Both the position numbers and the translations under genes were made by a program. Positions 41,840-50,815 of a stretch of 64,000 bases of DNA are shown piece by piece; the stretch's first letter is position 1; the number at the start of each line of letters is the position of its first letter. A model generated the notes under the pieces. It was given only the letters and a program-made list of their open reading frames with translations, was not told where the DNA came from and did not search any database. Source of the stretch: Brevibacillus fluminis (GTDB taxonomy: Bacteria; Bacillota; Bacilli; Brevibacillales; Brevibacillaceae); assembly GCF_003710825.1 (NCBI RefSeq), contig NZ_RHHQ01000021.1:62001-126000 (forward strand), written 5' to 3'.

Positions 41840-42352
41840 ATGAGCGGTTCGTTTGTTGCATTTTTTATCCTGTCTCTCCTGACGATCGGGGGAGCGGTCT
41901 TCATGATCAGCTTTAACCGAGTCGTACATATGGTCATCTCGCTCGGGATCTCCTTCCTCTCCATCGCAGGTCTGTTTATTCTGCTGGGGGCCGAGTTTGT
42001 TGCGGTATCGCAAATTCTCGTTTACTCCGGTGCGATTTCGATCCTGATGCTGTTCGGGATCATGCTCACCAAGCATGATGATAAGGAAGAGGGCTCCCGC
42101 AGCTTGAAAAAGAGACAGTATGTGAGCTTATTGTTCGTAGCGGTCTTTTTCATCATCGTTTTCTGGGGCATTCAAAACACCGTGTGGCCGAATGTGCCGC
42201 AGGAAGCTGCTACTGACGTGAGCAACGCCAAGCAGATCGGTATGGCAGTCTTCACCAATTATGTGATTCCGTTTGAGCTGTTGTCTGTGTTGCTGCTTGT
42301 CGCATTGGTGGGCGCGATCATCATGGCCAAGAAAGAGGGGGGCAAAGAATGA
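41840..42352 (+). CDS. nuoJ: NADH-quinone oxidoreductase subunit J
   Basis: Membrane subunit of 170 residues with five predicted helices. The GAEFVAVSQILVYSGAISILMLFGIM segment region contains the flexible helix involved in coupling. GGGAGGA precedes ATG 41840. It overlaps nuoK by four bases. Confidence 0.94.
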   Translation: MSGSFVAFFILSLLTIGGAVFMISFNRVVHMVISLGISFLSIAGLFILLGAEFVAVSQILVYSGAISILMLFGIMLTKHDDKEEGSRSLKKRQYVSLLFVAVFFIIVFWGIQNTVWPNVPQEAATDVSNAKQIGMAVFTNYVIPFELLSVLLLVALVGAIIMAKKEGGKE

Positions 42353-42663
42353 TAGCTGTACCGGTCTCCTCCTATTTGCTTGTGGCTTTGATTCTCTTTT
42401 GCGTCGGCATGTATGGCGCCTTGACGAAGCGCAACACCGTTATCGTACTGCTGTCCATCGAGCTGATGCTCAATGCCGTCAATATCAACTTGGTCGCCTT
42501 CGCCAAAATGGGGCTTCACCCTGCGCTGACCGGCCAAATTTTCACCTTGTTTACCATGACGATCGCTGCGGCTGAGGTTGCCGTCGGTTTGGCGGTGCTG
42601 ATCGCTCTGTACCGCAATCGCGATACGGTCAATGTCGATGAGATGGACTCGATGAAACGCTAG
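42349..42663 (+). CDS. nuoK: NADH-quinone oxidoreductase subunit K
   Basis: Small antiporter-like membrane subunit of 104 residues and three helices. Buried Glu residues are in LLSIELMLNAVNIN and AAAEVAVGLAV, which carry the proton path. Its ATG lies within the end of nuoJ. Confidence 0.95.
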   Translation: MIAVPVSSYLLVALILFCVGMYGALTKRNTVIVLLSIELMLNAVNINLVAFAKMGLHPALTGQIFTLFTMTIAAAEVAVGLAVLIALYRNRDTVNVDEMDSMKR

Positions 42664-42684
42664 AGGAAAGGGAAAGGTGAACAT

Positions 42685-44601
42685 ATGGATACAATCATGC
42701 AATACGCTTGGCTCGTCCCTCTTTTCCCGCTGTTGGCGTTCATTTTGATTGTCTCGTTCGGCAAACAATTGAAAGAGGGAGCAGCCTGGGTCGGAATTTT
42801 CGCGGTAGGTGCTTCGTTCGTGCTGGCGCTCATGACCTTTATGGCCCGGTTTCAAGAGGGCGCAGTCGATGTGAAATACCCGATCGAATGGCTGCATATG
42901 GGCGACATCGTCGTCCGCATGGGCTTTGAGGTGAACCAGCTCAATGCGATGATGCTGTTGATCGTTACATTTGTCAGCTTGCTGGTGCAAATTTATTCCC
43001 GCGGCTATATGCATGGGGACGAACGGTTCCCTGTCTTTTATCAGTATTTGTCGCTGTTTACGTTTTCGATGCTGGGTTTGGTCATTTCGCCGAACCTGCT
43101 GCAGGTCTACATCTTCTGGGAACTAGTAGGGGTTTGTTCGTTCCTGCTCGTCGGTTACTACTATTTCAAGCCGGAAGCCAAAGCGGCTGCTAAAAAGGCA
43201 TTCATCGTCACTCGGATTGGGGACGTGGGGCTGTTCATCGGGATTGCGCTCCTTTTCTGGTGGACGGGCAGCTTTGAATATACGGAGATTTTTAACGCCA
43301 TTTCCCTTGGCAAGTTGGAGCCTTGGATGATTACCTTGGCGGCCATTCTGATTTTTATCGGTGCGATGGGGAAATCAGGTCAGTTTCCACTGCACACCTG
43401 GTTGCCTGACGCAATGGAAGGCCCGACTCCGGTTTCGGCCTTGATCCACGCGGCGACGATGGTAGCGGCGGGCGTGTACTTGGTTGCAGCTGCGTATCCT
43501 TTGTTTATCGCTTCTACTATGGCGTTGACTGTCGTTGCCTATGTCGGCGGCTTCACAGCGATTTTTGCCGCCTCCATCGGATTGACCCAGCGCGATATCA
43601 AGCGCGTGTTGGCGTACTCGACCGTGAGTCAGCTCGGGTACATGATGCTTGCTTTGGGCGTAGCGGGCGCTGCTGGCTATGTGGCAGGCACATTCCATCT
43701 GATGACACACGCGTTCTTCAAGGCGTTGCTTTTCCTCGCGGCGGGCAGCGTGATTCATGCCGCACATACGCAAGACATTTTCGAAATGGGCGGCTTGTGG
43801 AAAAAAATGAAGGTGACTGGCTGGGTTTTCTTGATCGGCTGTCTGGCGATTGCCGGGATTCCGCCATTTGCCGGTTTCTGGTCGAAAGAAGCGATTTTGG
43901 GCGCAGTCGCGTCAGCCCATCGCTATGATTTGCTAGCACTCGCGCTGATCGCGGCGTTTTTCACCGCGTTTTATATGTTCCGTCTTTTCTTCCTTACCTT
44001 TGTCGGCAAGTCGAACGTGAAGGAGAGCGTGCATGTGCATGAATCACCTGGCACCATGACGCTGCCGATGATCTTGCTGTCGATTCTCGCGATTGTCGCC
44101 GGTTTTATCAATACGCCATTTGGGCCGGTGCTGCAGGAATGGATGATGAGCGGAACAACGGGCGAAGCGATCAAAAGCGTATTCGGCGATGCTGAAGGCC
44201 ATGCCGCGGCATGGGTGCAAATCGTCGCGATCCTGGTCTCGCTCTTGGGTATCTGGCTCGCTTACCTGATGTATGCGAAAAAATCGGTGTCTCCTGCAAG
44301 CATCAAGGACGCTTTCCCTTGGGCGTACCAAATGTCCTACCGCAAGTACTACATCGATGAATTCTATCATTTTGTGTTTGTTCGCCCACTCGCAGGGCTT
44401 GGATACGTCCTTGATGCGTTCGACCGCTATATCGTTGACGGCTTGGTGAGCTTGGTCGCAAAACTCACGCAGGCAATCGGTGCGGTTCATGCGCGCCTGC
44501 AAAGCGGACAGATGCAAACATACGGACTCATCGTCTTAGTGGGCATCGTGCTGCTCCTGATTGGCTTCACGGTAAAAGGAGGTGTTCCGCTTGGGAAATA
44601 A
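42685..44601 (+). CDS. nuoL: NADH-quinone oxidoreductase subunit L
   Basis: Mrp-type antiporter subunit, the distal proton pump with the long lateral helix, 638 residues. Visible are the FWELVGVCSFLLVG helix with its Glu, GKSGQFPLHTWLPDAMEGPTPVSALIHAATM, and the long C-terminal part after residue 480. GGAAAGG precedes ATG 42685. Its end overlaps the chosen nuoM start. Confidence 0.96.
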   Translation: MDTIMQYAWLVPLFPLLAFILIVSFGKQLKEGAAWVGIFAVGASFVLALMTFMARFQEGAVDVKYPIEWLHMGDIVVRMGFEVNQLNAMMLLIVTFVSLLVQIYSRGYMHGDERFPVFYQYLSLFTFSMLGLVISPNLLQVYIFWELVGVCSFLLVGYYYFKPEAKAAAKKAFIVTRIGDVGLFIGIALLFWWTGSFEYTEIFNAISLGKLEPWMITLAAILIFIGAMGKSGQFPLHTWLPDAMEGPTPVSALIHAATMVAAGVYLVAAAYPLFIASTMALTVVAYVGGFTAIFAASIGLTQRDIKRVLAYSTVSQLGYMMLALGVAGAAGYVAGTFHLMTHAFFKALLFLAAGSVIHAAHTQDIFEMGGLWKKMKVTGWVFLIGCLAIAGIPPFAGFWSKEAILGAVASAHRYDLLALALIAAFFTAFYMFRLFFLTFVGKSNVKESVHVHESPGTMTLPMILLSILAIVAGFINTPFGPVLQEWMMSGTTGEAIKSVFGDAEGHAAAWVQIVAILVSLLGIWLAYLMYAKKSVSPASIKDAFPWAYQMSYRKYYIDEFYHFVFVRPLAGLGYVLDAFDRYIVDGLVSLVAKLTQAIGAVHARLQSGQMQTYGLIVLVGIVLLLIGFTVKGGVPLGK

Positions 44602-46144
44602 TATGCTGCTATCGTTGATTACGTTTTCGCCGCTTCTGGCGATTATCGTCCTGGCGTTCATTCCGAAGCAGCAGGGCGGCGTAATCAAACAGATTGGGAT
44701 TCTCGGAACGCTTTTGCCGCTCATCATGTCGCTGATGCTGTTTACGAATTTTCATTATCAGCAGCCTGGCATGCAGTATGCGGAGCACCATGACTGGATT
44801 TCTATACCTGTCGGCACGGATCAGGCGGGGCAAGTGTTCGAGTTCAAGATCGGGTATGAGATGGGAGTCGACGGTTTGTCGATGCCGCTCATCGTCTTGA
44901 CGGCAGTAATCGCGACGCTTGCCGCTGTGGCTTCCTGGAGCATGAAGAAGCGCCTTAAGGAATACTTCATTTTGTTCAATGTGCTGTTGATCGGGATGTT
45001 TGGCGTATTCGCTTCGCAAAACCTGTTCCAGTTTTTCATCTTCTTTGAGATGACGCTTGTGCCGATGTTCTTTTTGATCGGCATTTGGGGATATGGCGAA
45101 CGTGAAAAAGCGGCAAACAAGTTCCTGATTTATAACGGGGTCGGCTCGGCCATCATGCTGATCGCCTTTTTGATCATCTATCTGACCATTCCTGGAGTCG
45201 ATGGCAACCCGACGATGAATATGAGTCAGCTGACGGAAGCGCTCACTTCTCCGAACAATCAGATGCTGGCTCAGCTACCGGAAAGTTTTAAATTCGGGCT
45301 GTTCCTTGCACTTTTCATCGCATTTGGAATCAAGCTCCCGATCTTCCCGTTCCATACGTGGATGCTCAAGGTGCACGTGCAGGCTCCGCCAGCGATCGTT
45401 ATGATCCACTCCGGGATCTTGCTGAAAATGGGTGCGTACGGTTTACTGCGCATGGGAATCGGCTTCTTTCCAGAACAAGCCTATAAATTCGCGACATGGA
45501 TGGCTGTGCTCGGTGTGATCAACATTTTGTACGGCGCTGTACTTGCTTTTGTACAGAAGGACATGAAAATGGTTATGGCCTACTCCAGTATCAGCCACAT
45601 GGGTATCGTCTTGCTCGGGTTCGCGGCGATGAATACAATCGGCTTCCAGGGAGCGATCTTCCAGGTTGTCTCGCACGGTTTCATCTCTGCACTGATGTTC
45701 TTCCTCATCGGGGTTATCTGGGAACGGGTCGGCACCTCAACGATCAGCGAGCTGGGCGGCATGGCCAAATCGATGCCATTTGCTAGCGGCATCTTCTTGA
45801 CGGTCGCGATGGCGTCGCTGGGCTTACCAGGCATGTCCGGCTTTATCAGCGAGTTCCTCGCCTTCCTCGGCTTGTTCGGTTCGATGCCGGTCATCGCGGC
45901 AATCGGAGCGCTGGGAATTATTTTGACAGCAGTCTACCTGCTGCGCGCTGTGCTCAAAACCACTTTCGGACCGACGGCAGAACGGTTGAAAGGCGCTGCT
46001 GATGCACAGCCGATGGAAGTCATTCCGATGGTCATCCTGCTCGGCTTCATCCTTCTGATCGGGATTTACCCAGCTGTGCTGGCAGACCCGCTGCAGCAAA
46101 CGTTGAAAACAATTGTCCCAATCGTCACCGGGATAGGGGGGTAA
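44591..46144 (+). CDS. nuoM: NADH-quinone oxidoreductase subunit M
   Basis: Antiporter-like proton-pumping subunit, 517 residues, about 14 helices. FFEMTLVPMFFLIGIWG carries the key Glu, and KLPIFPFHTWMLKVHVQAP is the conserved core. I chose TTG 44591, which stands 6 bases after AAAGGAGGTG and overlaps nuoL by 11 bases. GTG 44582 lies inside that site and ATG 44603 is too far. Confidence 0.94.
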   Translation: MGNNMLLSLITFSPLLAIIVLAFIPKQQGGVIKQIGILGTLLPLIMSLMLFTNFHYQQPGMQYAEHHDWISIPVGTDQAGQVFEFKIGYEMGVDGLSMPLIVLTAVIATLAAVASWSMKKRLKEYFILFNVLLIGMFGVFASQNLFQFFIFFEMTLVPMFFLIGIWGYGEREKAANKFLIYNGVGSAIMLIAFLIIYLTIPGVDGNPTMNMSQLTEALTSPNNQMLAQLPESFKFGLFLALFIAFGIKLPIFPFHTWMLKVHVQAPPAIVMIHSGILLKMGAYGLLRMGIGFFPEQAYKFATWMAVLGVINILYGAVLAFVQKDMKMVMAYSSISHMGIVLLGFAAMNTIGFQGAIFQVVSHGFISALMFFLIGVIWERVGTSTISELGGMAKSMPFASGIFLTVAMASLGLPGMSGFISEFLAFLGLFGSMPVIAAIGALGIILTAVYLLRAVLKTTFGPTAERLKGAADAQPMEVIPMVILLGFILLIGIYPAVLADPLQQTLKTIVPIVTGIGG

Positions 46145-46147
46145 GCG

Positions 46148-47677
46148 ATGGGCGCGATTACGATTTTTTCATATAACTGGAGCTACCTTCTGCCTGAATT
46201 CACGGTGCTCGGCTTTGCGACAGTGCTGTCGCTGCTGGATCTCTTTTTAGGGAAGCATGTCAAACGGTCGTTGATCGGCTGGCTGTCTCTCATCGGCATT
46301 TTGCTTGCCGGATATTTTGTCATTCATAATGTAATGACGGTCAAAGATCCGGTGTCTTATATGGCCGACATGTTCCGCGTCGATCATTTCGGCAATGCTT
46401 TCAAGCTCATCTTTTTGGGCGGTATGGCGTTCACCTTGCTGCTCTCGCTTGCCAATAATCGGGACAACGATGAGGTCAGCCATCAGAGCGAATATTACTA
46501 TTTGCTGCTGACCGGCTTGCTCGGGGCGATGGTGATGGCGTCTTCCGCTGACATGATCACGTTGTTCGTCGGGCTCGAATTGCTCTCGCTGTCGTCCTAC
46601 GTCCTGGTCGGTTTGCGGAAGCAGTCGATTCAAAGCAACGAATCGGCGATGAAATATGTCGTTTCCGGCGGGATCGCCACCGCTGTCACGCTGTTCGGGA
46701 TGTCGTATCTGTACGGTTTAACAGGGGCGACCAACCTGTTTGAGATCTCCCAACGGGTAACAGAGGCGTATTCATCGGGCTACAGCTTCCTGGTCATTCT
46801 TTCGTTTGTCTTCATCGTGGCTGGCCTGGCGTTCAAAATTTCCGTCGTGCCGAACCATCTGTGGACGCCTGACGTGTATCAAGGCGCTCCGACTCCGGTG
46901 ACCGCATTCCTGGCGGTTGTCTCCAAAGCAGCAGGGTTTGCCTTGGTGTTCCGCTTCTTGTTCACGGCTTACATCGGTTTGGTCGGTCCAAATGGCGAGC
47001 GCGTCTTCATGTCAGAGATGAGCTGGTATCTGTCGATCATCGCCGGACTCTCCATGATCATCGGGAATACCATGGCGCTGCGCCAGACGAACGTGAAGAG
47101 AATGATGGCTTACTCGGGCGTGGCGCAAGCAGGTTATCTTCTGGTTCCGTTTGTGACGCTGACACAGCTTTTCTTTGAGCAAAGCTTGTTCTATCTCTTT
47201 GCATATCTTTTGGTTAGCTTTGGGGCCTTTGCGGTGATCATGATTGTGACGAAAGACCAGAAGACAGAGGACATCAAGGCATTTGCCGGTCTGTACCATC
47301 GTGCGCCGTTCGTGGCGATTGCGATGACCTTCTTCCTCTTGTCACTGGCCGGGATTCCGATCAGCGCCGGATTTTTCGGCAAATTTTATCTGTTCATGAG
47401 CGCGATATTCCATAGCAGCTACGTGCTTTCGGGTATCATGATCGCGACCAGTGTGATATCGTATTTTTATTACTTTGGGTTCATCCGCCAAATGTACATG
47501 CGCCCAGGCTTGACGGAAGCCAAGCTGAAGGTGCCGGGAACCGCAGGCGTGGTCATCGTCATCGCTGTCCTGGCGACCATCGTATTTGGGATCGTTCCTG
47601 GCGTGGCGCTTGATTTCTTGCATACGCACTTCAATCCGAATTTTGATTTCGGCGGGATGCAAATGCCAAGTAAATAA
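46148..47677 (+). CDS. nuoN: NADH-quinone oxidoreductase subunit N
   Basis: Third antiporter-like subunit, 509 residues. Conserved are LFVGLELLSLSSYVLVG and VVPNHLWTPDVYQGAPTPVTAFLAV. It ends the operon; no nuoE, nuoF or nuoG genes occur in the window, so the NADH-oxidising module is missing from this locus. Confidence 0.95.
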   Translation: MGAITIFSYNWSYLLPEFTVLGFATVLSLLDLFLGKHVKRSLIGWLSLIGILLAGYFVIHNVMTVKDPVSYMADMFRVDHFGNAFKLIFLGGMAFTLLLSLANNRDNDEVSHQSEYYYLLLTGLLGAMVMASSADMITLFVGLELLSLSSYVLVGLRKQSIQSNESAMKYVVSGGIATAVTLFGMSYLYGLTGATNLFEISQRVTEAYSSGYSFLVILSFVFIVAGLAFKISVVPNHLWTPDVYQGAPTPVTAFLAVVSKAAGFALVFRFLFTAYIGLVGPNGERVFMSEMSWYLSIIAGLSMIIGNTMALRQTNVKRMMAYSGVAQAGYLLVPFVTLTQLFFEQSLFYLFAYLLVSFGAFAVIMIVTKDQKTEDIKAFAGLYHRAPFVAIAMTFFLLSLAGIPISAGFFGKFYLFMSAIFHSSYVLSGIMIATSVISYFYYFGFIRQMYMRPGLTEAKLKVPGTAGVVIVIAVLATIVFGIVPGVALDFLHTHFNPNFDFGGMQMPSK

Positions 47678-47719
47678 GCAAATGGTGGAAAAAGTGAAAA
47701 CAGGTTTGCGAAAGAAAGA

Positions 47720-47750
47720 AAAGGGATGGCGCAGACGCCTCCCTTTTTTC
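47720..47750 (+). terminator. Terminator after the nuo operon
   Basis: AAGGGA-T-GGCG, loop CAGA, CGCC-TCCCTT (one bulged T), then TTTTTC. Confidence 0.75.
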
Positions 47751-47785
47751 TTCGGCAGTGACCAACTTTAAAAGGAGGTAAAATC

Positions 47786-48016
47786 ATGGGTTCACTCGCG
47801 ACGACTGGCCTGCTCAACATCATCGTCTCCATCATCTGCATTGCGGCGAGCTGGTGGGCTTTGCAGTCTTTCCGCTTTGATCTCTTTGTGAAAAAAGCGA
47901 ATAGCGCACAGTCCAAGCTGCTCCAAATCCTGCTCTCCATCGTAATTGGCAGCGGTGTGGCGCGGTTTCTGATGGAATATCTCGCTTCATCCCTATTGCT
48001 GCGGGACTTGTTCTAA
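47786..48016 (+). CDS. ywzB: DUF1146 (YwzB) membrane protein
   Basis: A 76-residue protein with two membrane helices (about 8-25 and 46-65) of the DUF1146 family. Its SWWALQSFRFDLFVKKANS segment is the family hallmark. Function is unknown. It lies between the respiratory operons and ywmB-murA, as ywzB does in B. subtilis. AAAGGAGGT precedes ATG 47786. Confidence 0.88.
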   Translation: MGSLATTGLLNIIVSIICIAASWWALQSFRFDLFVKKANSAQSKLLQILLSIVIGSGVARFLMEYLASSLLLRDLF

Positions 48017-48129
48017 GATTGTTGTATGAAATGCCAGGAAAACGGCAGGTGAAATTTGGTATATCCCTCCAGTATTTTGTGCAAACTAAGCTTATATAGA
48101 AAAAGCGTGTTGATATGGGGAGGTACCAA

Positions 48130-48879
48130 ATGAGGAGAGGTTGGCGGACGTACGGCTTGCTGTTTGTTTGTCTGGTTTCGGCGGTGGCTTATTACGGAAA
48201 CGTTTCTGCGAAAACGCAAGAAGCGGAGGTAGTTGCAAGCATCACGGAAAAACTTGAGCAAAACAGCATAGCAGTGACGGACGCGACTGTTCGCATGTCG
48301 GTAACCTTGCCAAAGCTCTCTGGTACCAAAGAACTAGCGGAGCAAAACGAAGCGTGGGCGGCTGCGTTGCAGATTTCGCCCGACCCAGCAGCGGAAAGGG
48401 AAAACGGTGTGTTTGTTTATCAAAATACTGCGGTTTTCGCGGCCCAAGAGCTACAATATCGGCTGGTGGGTGTTCCCAATTCTGGGAAGCTGAACGCATA
48501 TCTTGTGGTGACAGTCAAGGGAAAACGCAACCATTTACAAGATATAGTGGAAAAACAGCAAAACGTCATCAAACTGTTGCAAAGACAAGCCTTGATTCCG
48601 CAAATTAGCACTTGTATTGCCGGAATATACAATGATACACTGAGTGTTGATCAGCAGGAGGAACGGATATTTTCCTTATTCCGCTCTCTCCAAGCAAGCG
48701 AGATAGAGCGTCTCAAAGACGAAACGGTGGTCAGTATCTCCGGTTATACTCGCTTGTGGGATCAAGCAATTCTTTCTCATAATCAAAAAATGAATCTGCA
48801 GGTGGCTGCCCATCGTGACGTCGAGCAAAAACTGACTCGATTCACGGTCGGGACCCCCATTATTACAGCGGAATATTAA
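48130..48879 (+). CDS. ywmB: YwmB family exported protein
   Basis: A 249-residue protein with an N-terminal signal or membrane segment (about 7-25). The family is known structurally for a TBP-like fold, and its function is not known. Recognition rests on position directly before murA and spoIID and on the C-terminal pattern ISGYTRLWDQAI plus NLQVAAHRD. ATG 48130 follows GGGAGGT at five bases. ATG 48115 upstream is in frame but overlaps that site. It is cotranscribed with murA, 25 bases downstream. Confidence 0.8.
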   Translation: MRRGWRTYGLLFVCLVSAVAYYGNVSAKTQEAEVVASITEKLEQNSIAVTDATVRMSVTLPKLSGTKELAEQNEAWAAALQISPDPAAERENGVFVYQNTAVFAAQELQYRLVGVPNSGKLNAYLVVTVKGKRNHLQDIVEKQQNVIKLLQRQALIPQISTCIAGIYNDTLSVDQQEERIFSLFRSLQASEIERLKDETVVSISGYTRLWDQAILSHNQKMNLQVAAHRDVEQKLTRFTVGTPIITAEY

Positions 48880-48904
48880 GCATTGGCACGCGGAGGGGTA
48901 CACA

Positions 48905-50236
48905 TTGGATAAAATCGTTGTCCGCGGTGGTAGGGCATTAGCGGGAAATGTGAAAGTATCGGGCGCAAAAAACGCAGTTCTTCCCATTATTGCGGCATCG
49001 ATATTGGCTGAAGAAGGCACATGCCTGATTCATGAAGTTCCTGGTTTGGATGATGTCCATACCATATGTGAATTGATACGATCATTACAGGTAAACGTTA
49101 CATATGATAATGAAACGTTGACAGTTGACGCGACCGGTTTGAAGGGCATTGAAGCTTCTTATGATCTGGTTCGCAAGATGCGCGCATCGTTTTTGGTCAT
49201 GGGACCACTGCTTGCTCGAAAAGGCAGAGCGCGGGTAGCATTGCCTGGAGGTTGTGCAATTGGAACTCGCCCGATTGATCAGCACCTGAAAGGGTTCGAG
49301 GCAATGGGCGCCAAGATCGAGATCGGACAGGGCTTTATTGAAGCGACGGTAGATGGCCGTCTGAAGGGCGCCAAAATCTATTTGGACATTCCAAGTGTGG
49401 GCGCTACGGAAAACATCATGATGGCCGCCGCATTGGCGGAAGGAACGACTGTAATCGAAAACGCTGCGGAAGAGCCGGAGATTGTCGATCTGGCGAATTT
49501 CCTCAACAGCATGGGTGCGAAAATTCGCGGCGCAGGGACAGGCTCCATTCGGATTGAAGGCGTGGAGCGCATGCGCGGCTGTGTTCACTATGTGATTCCT
49601 GACCGGATCGAAGCGGGAACCTTCATGATTGCCGCTGCGATTACAGGCGGTGACGTGTTCGTTGAAGGCGCGATTTGTGACCATGTGAAATCCGTTTCGG
49701 CCAAGCTGCGCGAAATGAATGTCGGCATCGATGAGCAGGAAAACGGCATTCGCGTTTGGCGCAAAGGGCCGCTGAAGACGGTGGACGTCAAAACGTTGCC
49801 GCACCCGGGTTTCCCAACTGACATGCAATCGCAGATGATGGCGTTGCTGTTGGCCTCGGAAGGGACAAGCATTGTGACGGAAACGGTTTTCGAAAACCGC
49901 TTTATGCACGTGGAAGAATTCCGCCGCATGAGCGCCAACATCAAAATCGAGGGTCGCAGCGCAATTGTGGAAGGCGGCGTGAAGCTGACGGGAAGCAAAG
50001 TTACGGCAACCGATTTGCGCGCAGGTGCTGCATTGGTACTCGCTGGCCTGATTGCGGAAGGAGACACAGAGGTTTCCGGTCTGCACCATCTGGACCGTGG
50101 CTATGTCAACTTTACGGAGAAGCTGAAAAAGCTGGGTGCGGACGTGGAGCGAATCAACGTAGAAAAGCAGTCTGCATTGGAAATGGAAGCGAAGCATCAG
50201 CCCATAAAAGTAAATCTATCACCGAATTTTGCCTAA
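48905..50236 (+). CDS. murA: UDP-GlcNAc 1-carboxyvinyltransferase, MurAA type
   Basis: Second enolpyruvyl transferase of the window, 443 residues, first committed step of peptidoglycan synthesis. It has SGAKNAVLP and the catalytic Cys117 in LPGGCAIGTRPID. Its ywmB/spoIID neighbourhood marks it as the orthologue of the main B. subtilis enzyme MurAA. TTG 48905 is the start: CGGAGGGG lies eight bases before, and the sequence MDKIVVRGG fits homologues. It carries a C-terminal tail of about 20 residues beyond the fold. Confidence 0.96.
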   Translation: MDKIVVRGGRALAGNVKVSGAKNAVLPIIAASILAEEGTCLIHEVPGLDDVHTICELIRSLQVNVTYDNETLTVDATGLKGIEASYDLVRKMRASFLVMGPLLARKGRARVALPGGCAIGTRPIDQHLKGFEAMGAKIEIGQGFIEATVDGRLKGAKIYLDIPSVGATENIMMAAALAEGTTVIENAAEEPEIVDLANFLNSMGAKIRGAGTGSIRIEGVERMRGCVHYVIPDRIEAGTFMIAAAITGGDVFVEGAICDHVKSVSAKLREMNVGIDEQENGIRVWRKGPLKTVDVKTLPHPGFPTDMQSQMMALLLASEGTSIVTETVFENRFMHVEEFRRMSANIKIEGRSAIVEGGVKLTGSKVTATDLRAGAALVLAGLIAEGDTEVSGLHHLDRGYVNFTEKLKKLGADVERINVEKQSALEMEAKHQPIKVNLSPNFA

Positions 50237-50262
50237 GACTTCCATTCAGGAAGTCTTTTTCT
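50235..50262 (+). terminator. Terminator after murA
   Basis: AAGACTTCC (50235-50243) and GGAAGTCTT (50249-50257) form a perfect stem, followed by TTTC. Confidence 0.8.
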
Positions 50263-50314
50263 TTTTTAGAATCGGTGTGGTATCATGGGGGAGAAAATGA
50301 AGGGAGTGGGGCTT

Positions 50315-50815
50315 GTGAACAGAGAGAAACAAAGAGAGCTCCTGCGTTTGTTAGAGGAAGACAGCCGTCTGACCAACGAACAAATGGGGACGCTATTGGG
50401 CGTTGCAGCGGAAGAGGTAGCGAACGAAATCAAGCGGTTGATCGACGAGAAGATCATCGTCAAATTTCCGGCCCTGGTAAACTGGGAACGCGTAAATGAC
50501 AATCCGTTTGTAACAGCAATGATCGATGTAAAAGTTGCACCGAAGCGCGAAGTGGGCTTTAACGAAGTGGCGGAGCGAATCTCCCGTTTTCCCGAAGTGG
50601 AGGCGGTCTATCTGATGTCCGGCGCCAATTACGACTTGTCTGTCGTGATGGAAGGCAAATCGATGCGCGAAGTAGCGGATTTCGTTTCACAGAAGCTGGC
50701 CACTTTTGAAGGGGTCATTTCCACAGCCACACACTTTATTTTAAAACGATACAAACATGATGGCATCTCGTTCGAAGAGCGCGATGACGACCATCGGATG
50801 GTGGTGACCCCGTGA
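50315..50815 (+). CDS. Lrp/AsnC family transcriptional regulator
   Basis: A 166-residue regulator with an N-terminal AsnC-type helix-turn-helix (about 1-55) and a C-terminal RAM effector-binding domain (about 65-150, AVYLMSGANYDLSVVMEG). It is paired with the aminotransferase that starts on its stop codon. In B. subtilis the equivalent pair is yugG-yugH (alaR-alaT), in which the regulator controls alanine transaminase. The effector is probably an amino acid such as alanine. GTG 50315 follows AAGGGAGTGG; ATG 50297 and ATG 50285 are alternatives, with poorer sites. Confidence 0.88.
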   Translation: MNREKQRELLRLLEEDSRLTNEQMGTLLGVAAEEVANEIKRLIDEKIIVKFPALVNWERVNDNPFVTAMIDVKVAPKREVGFNEVAERISRFPEVEAVYLMSGANYDLSVVMEGKSMREVADFVSQKLATFEGVISTATHFILKRYKHDGISFEERDDDHRMVVTP

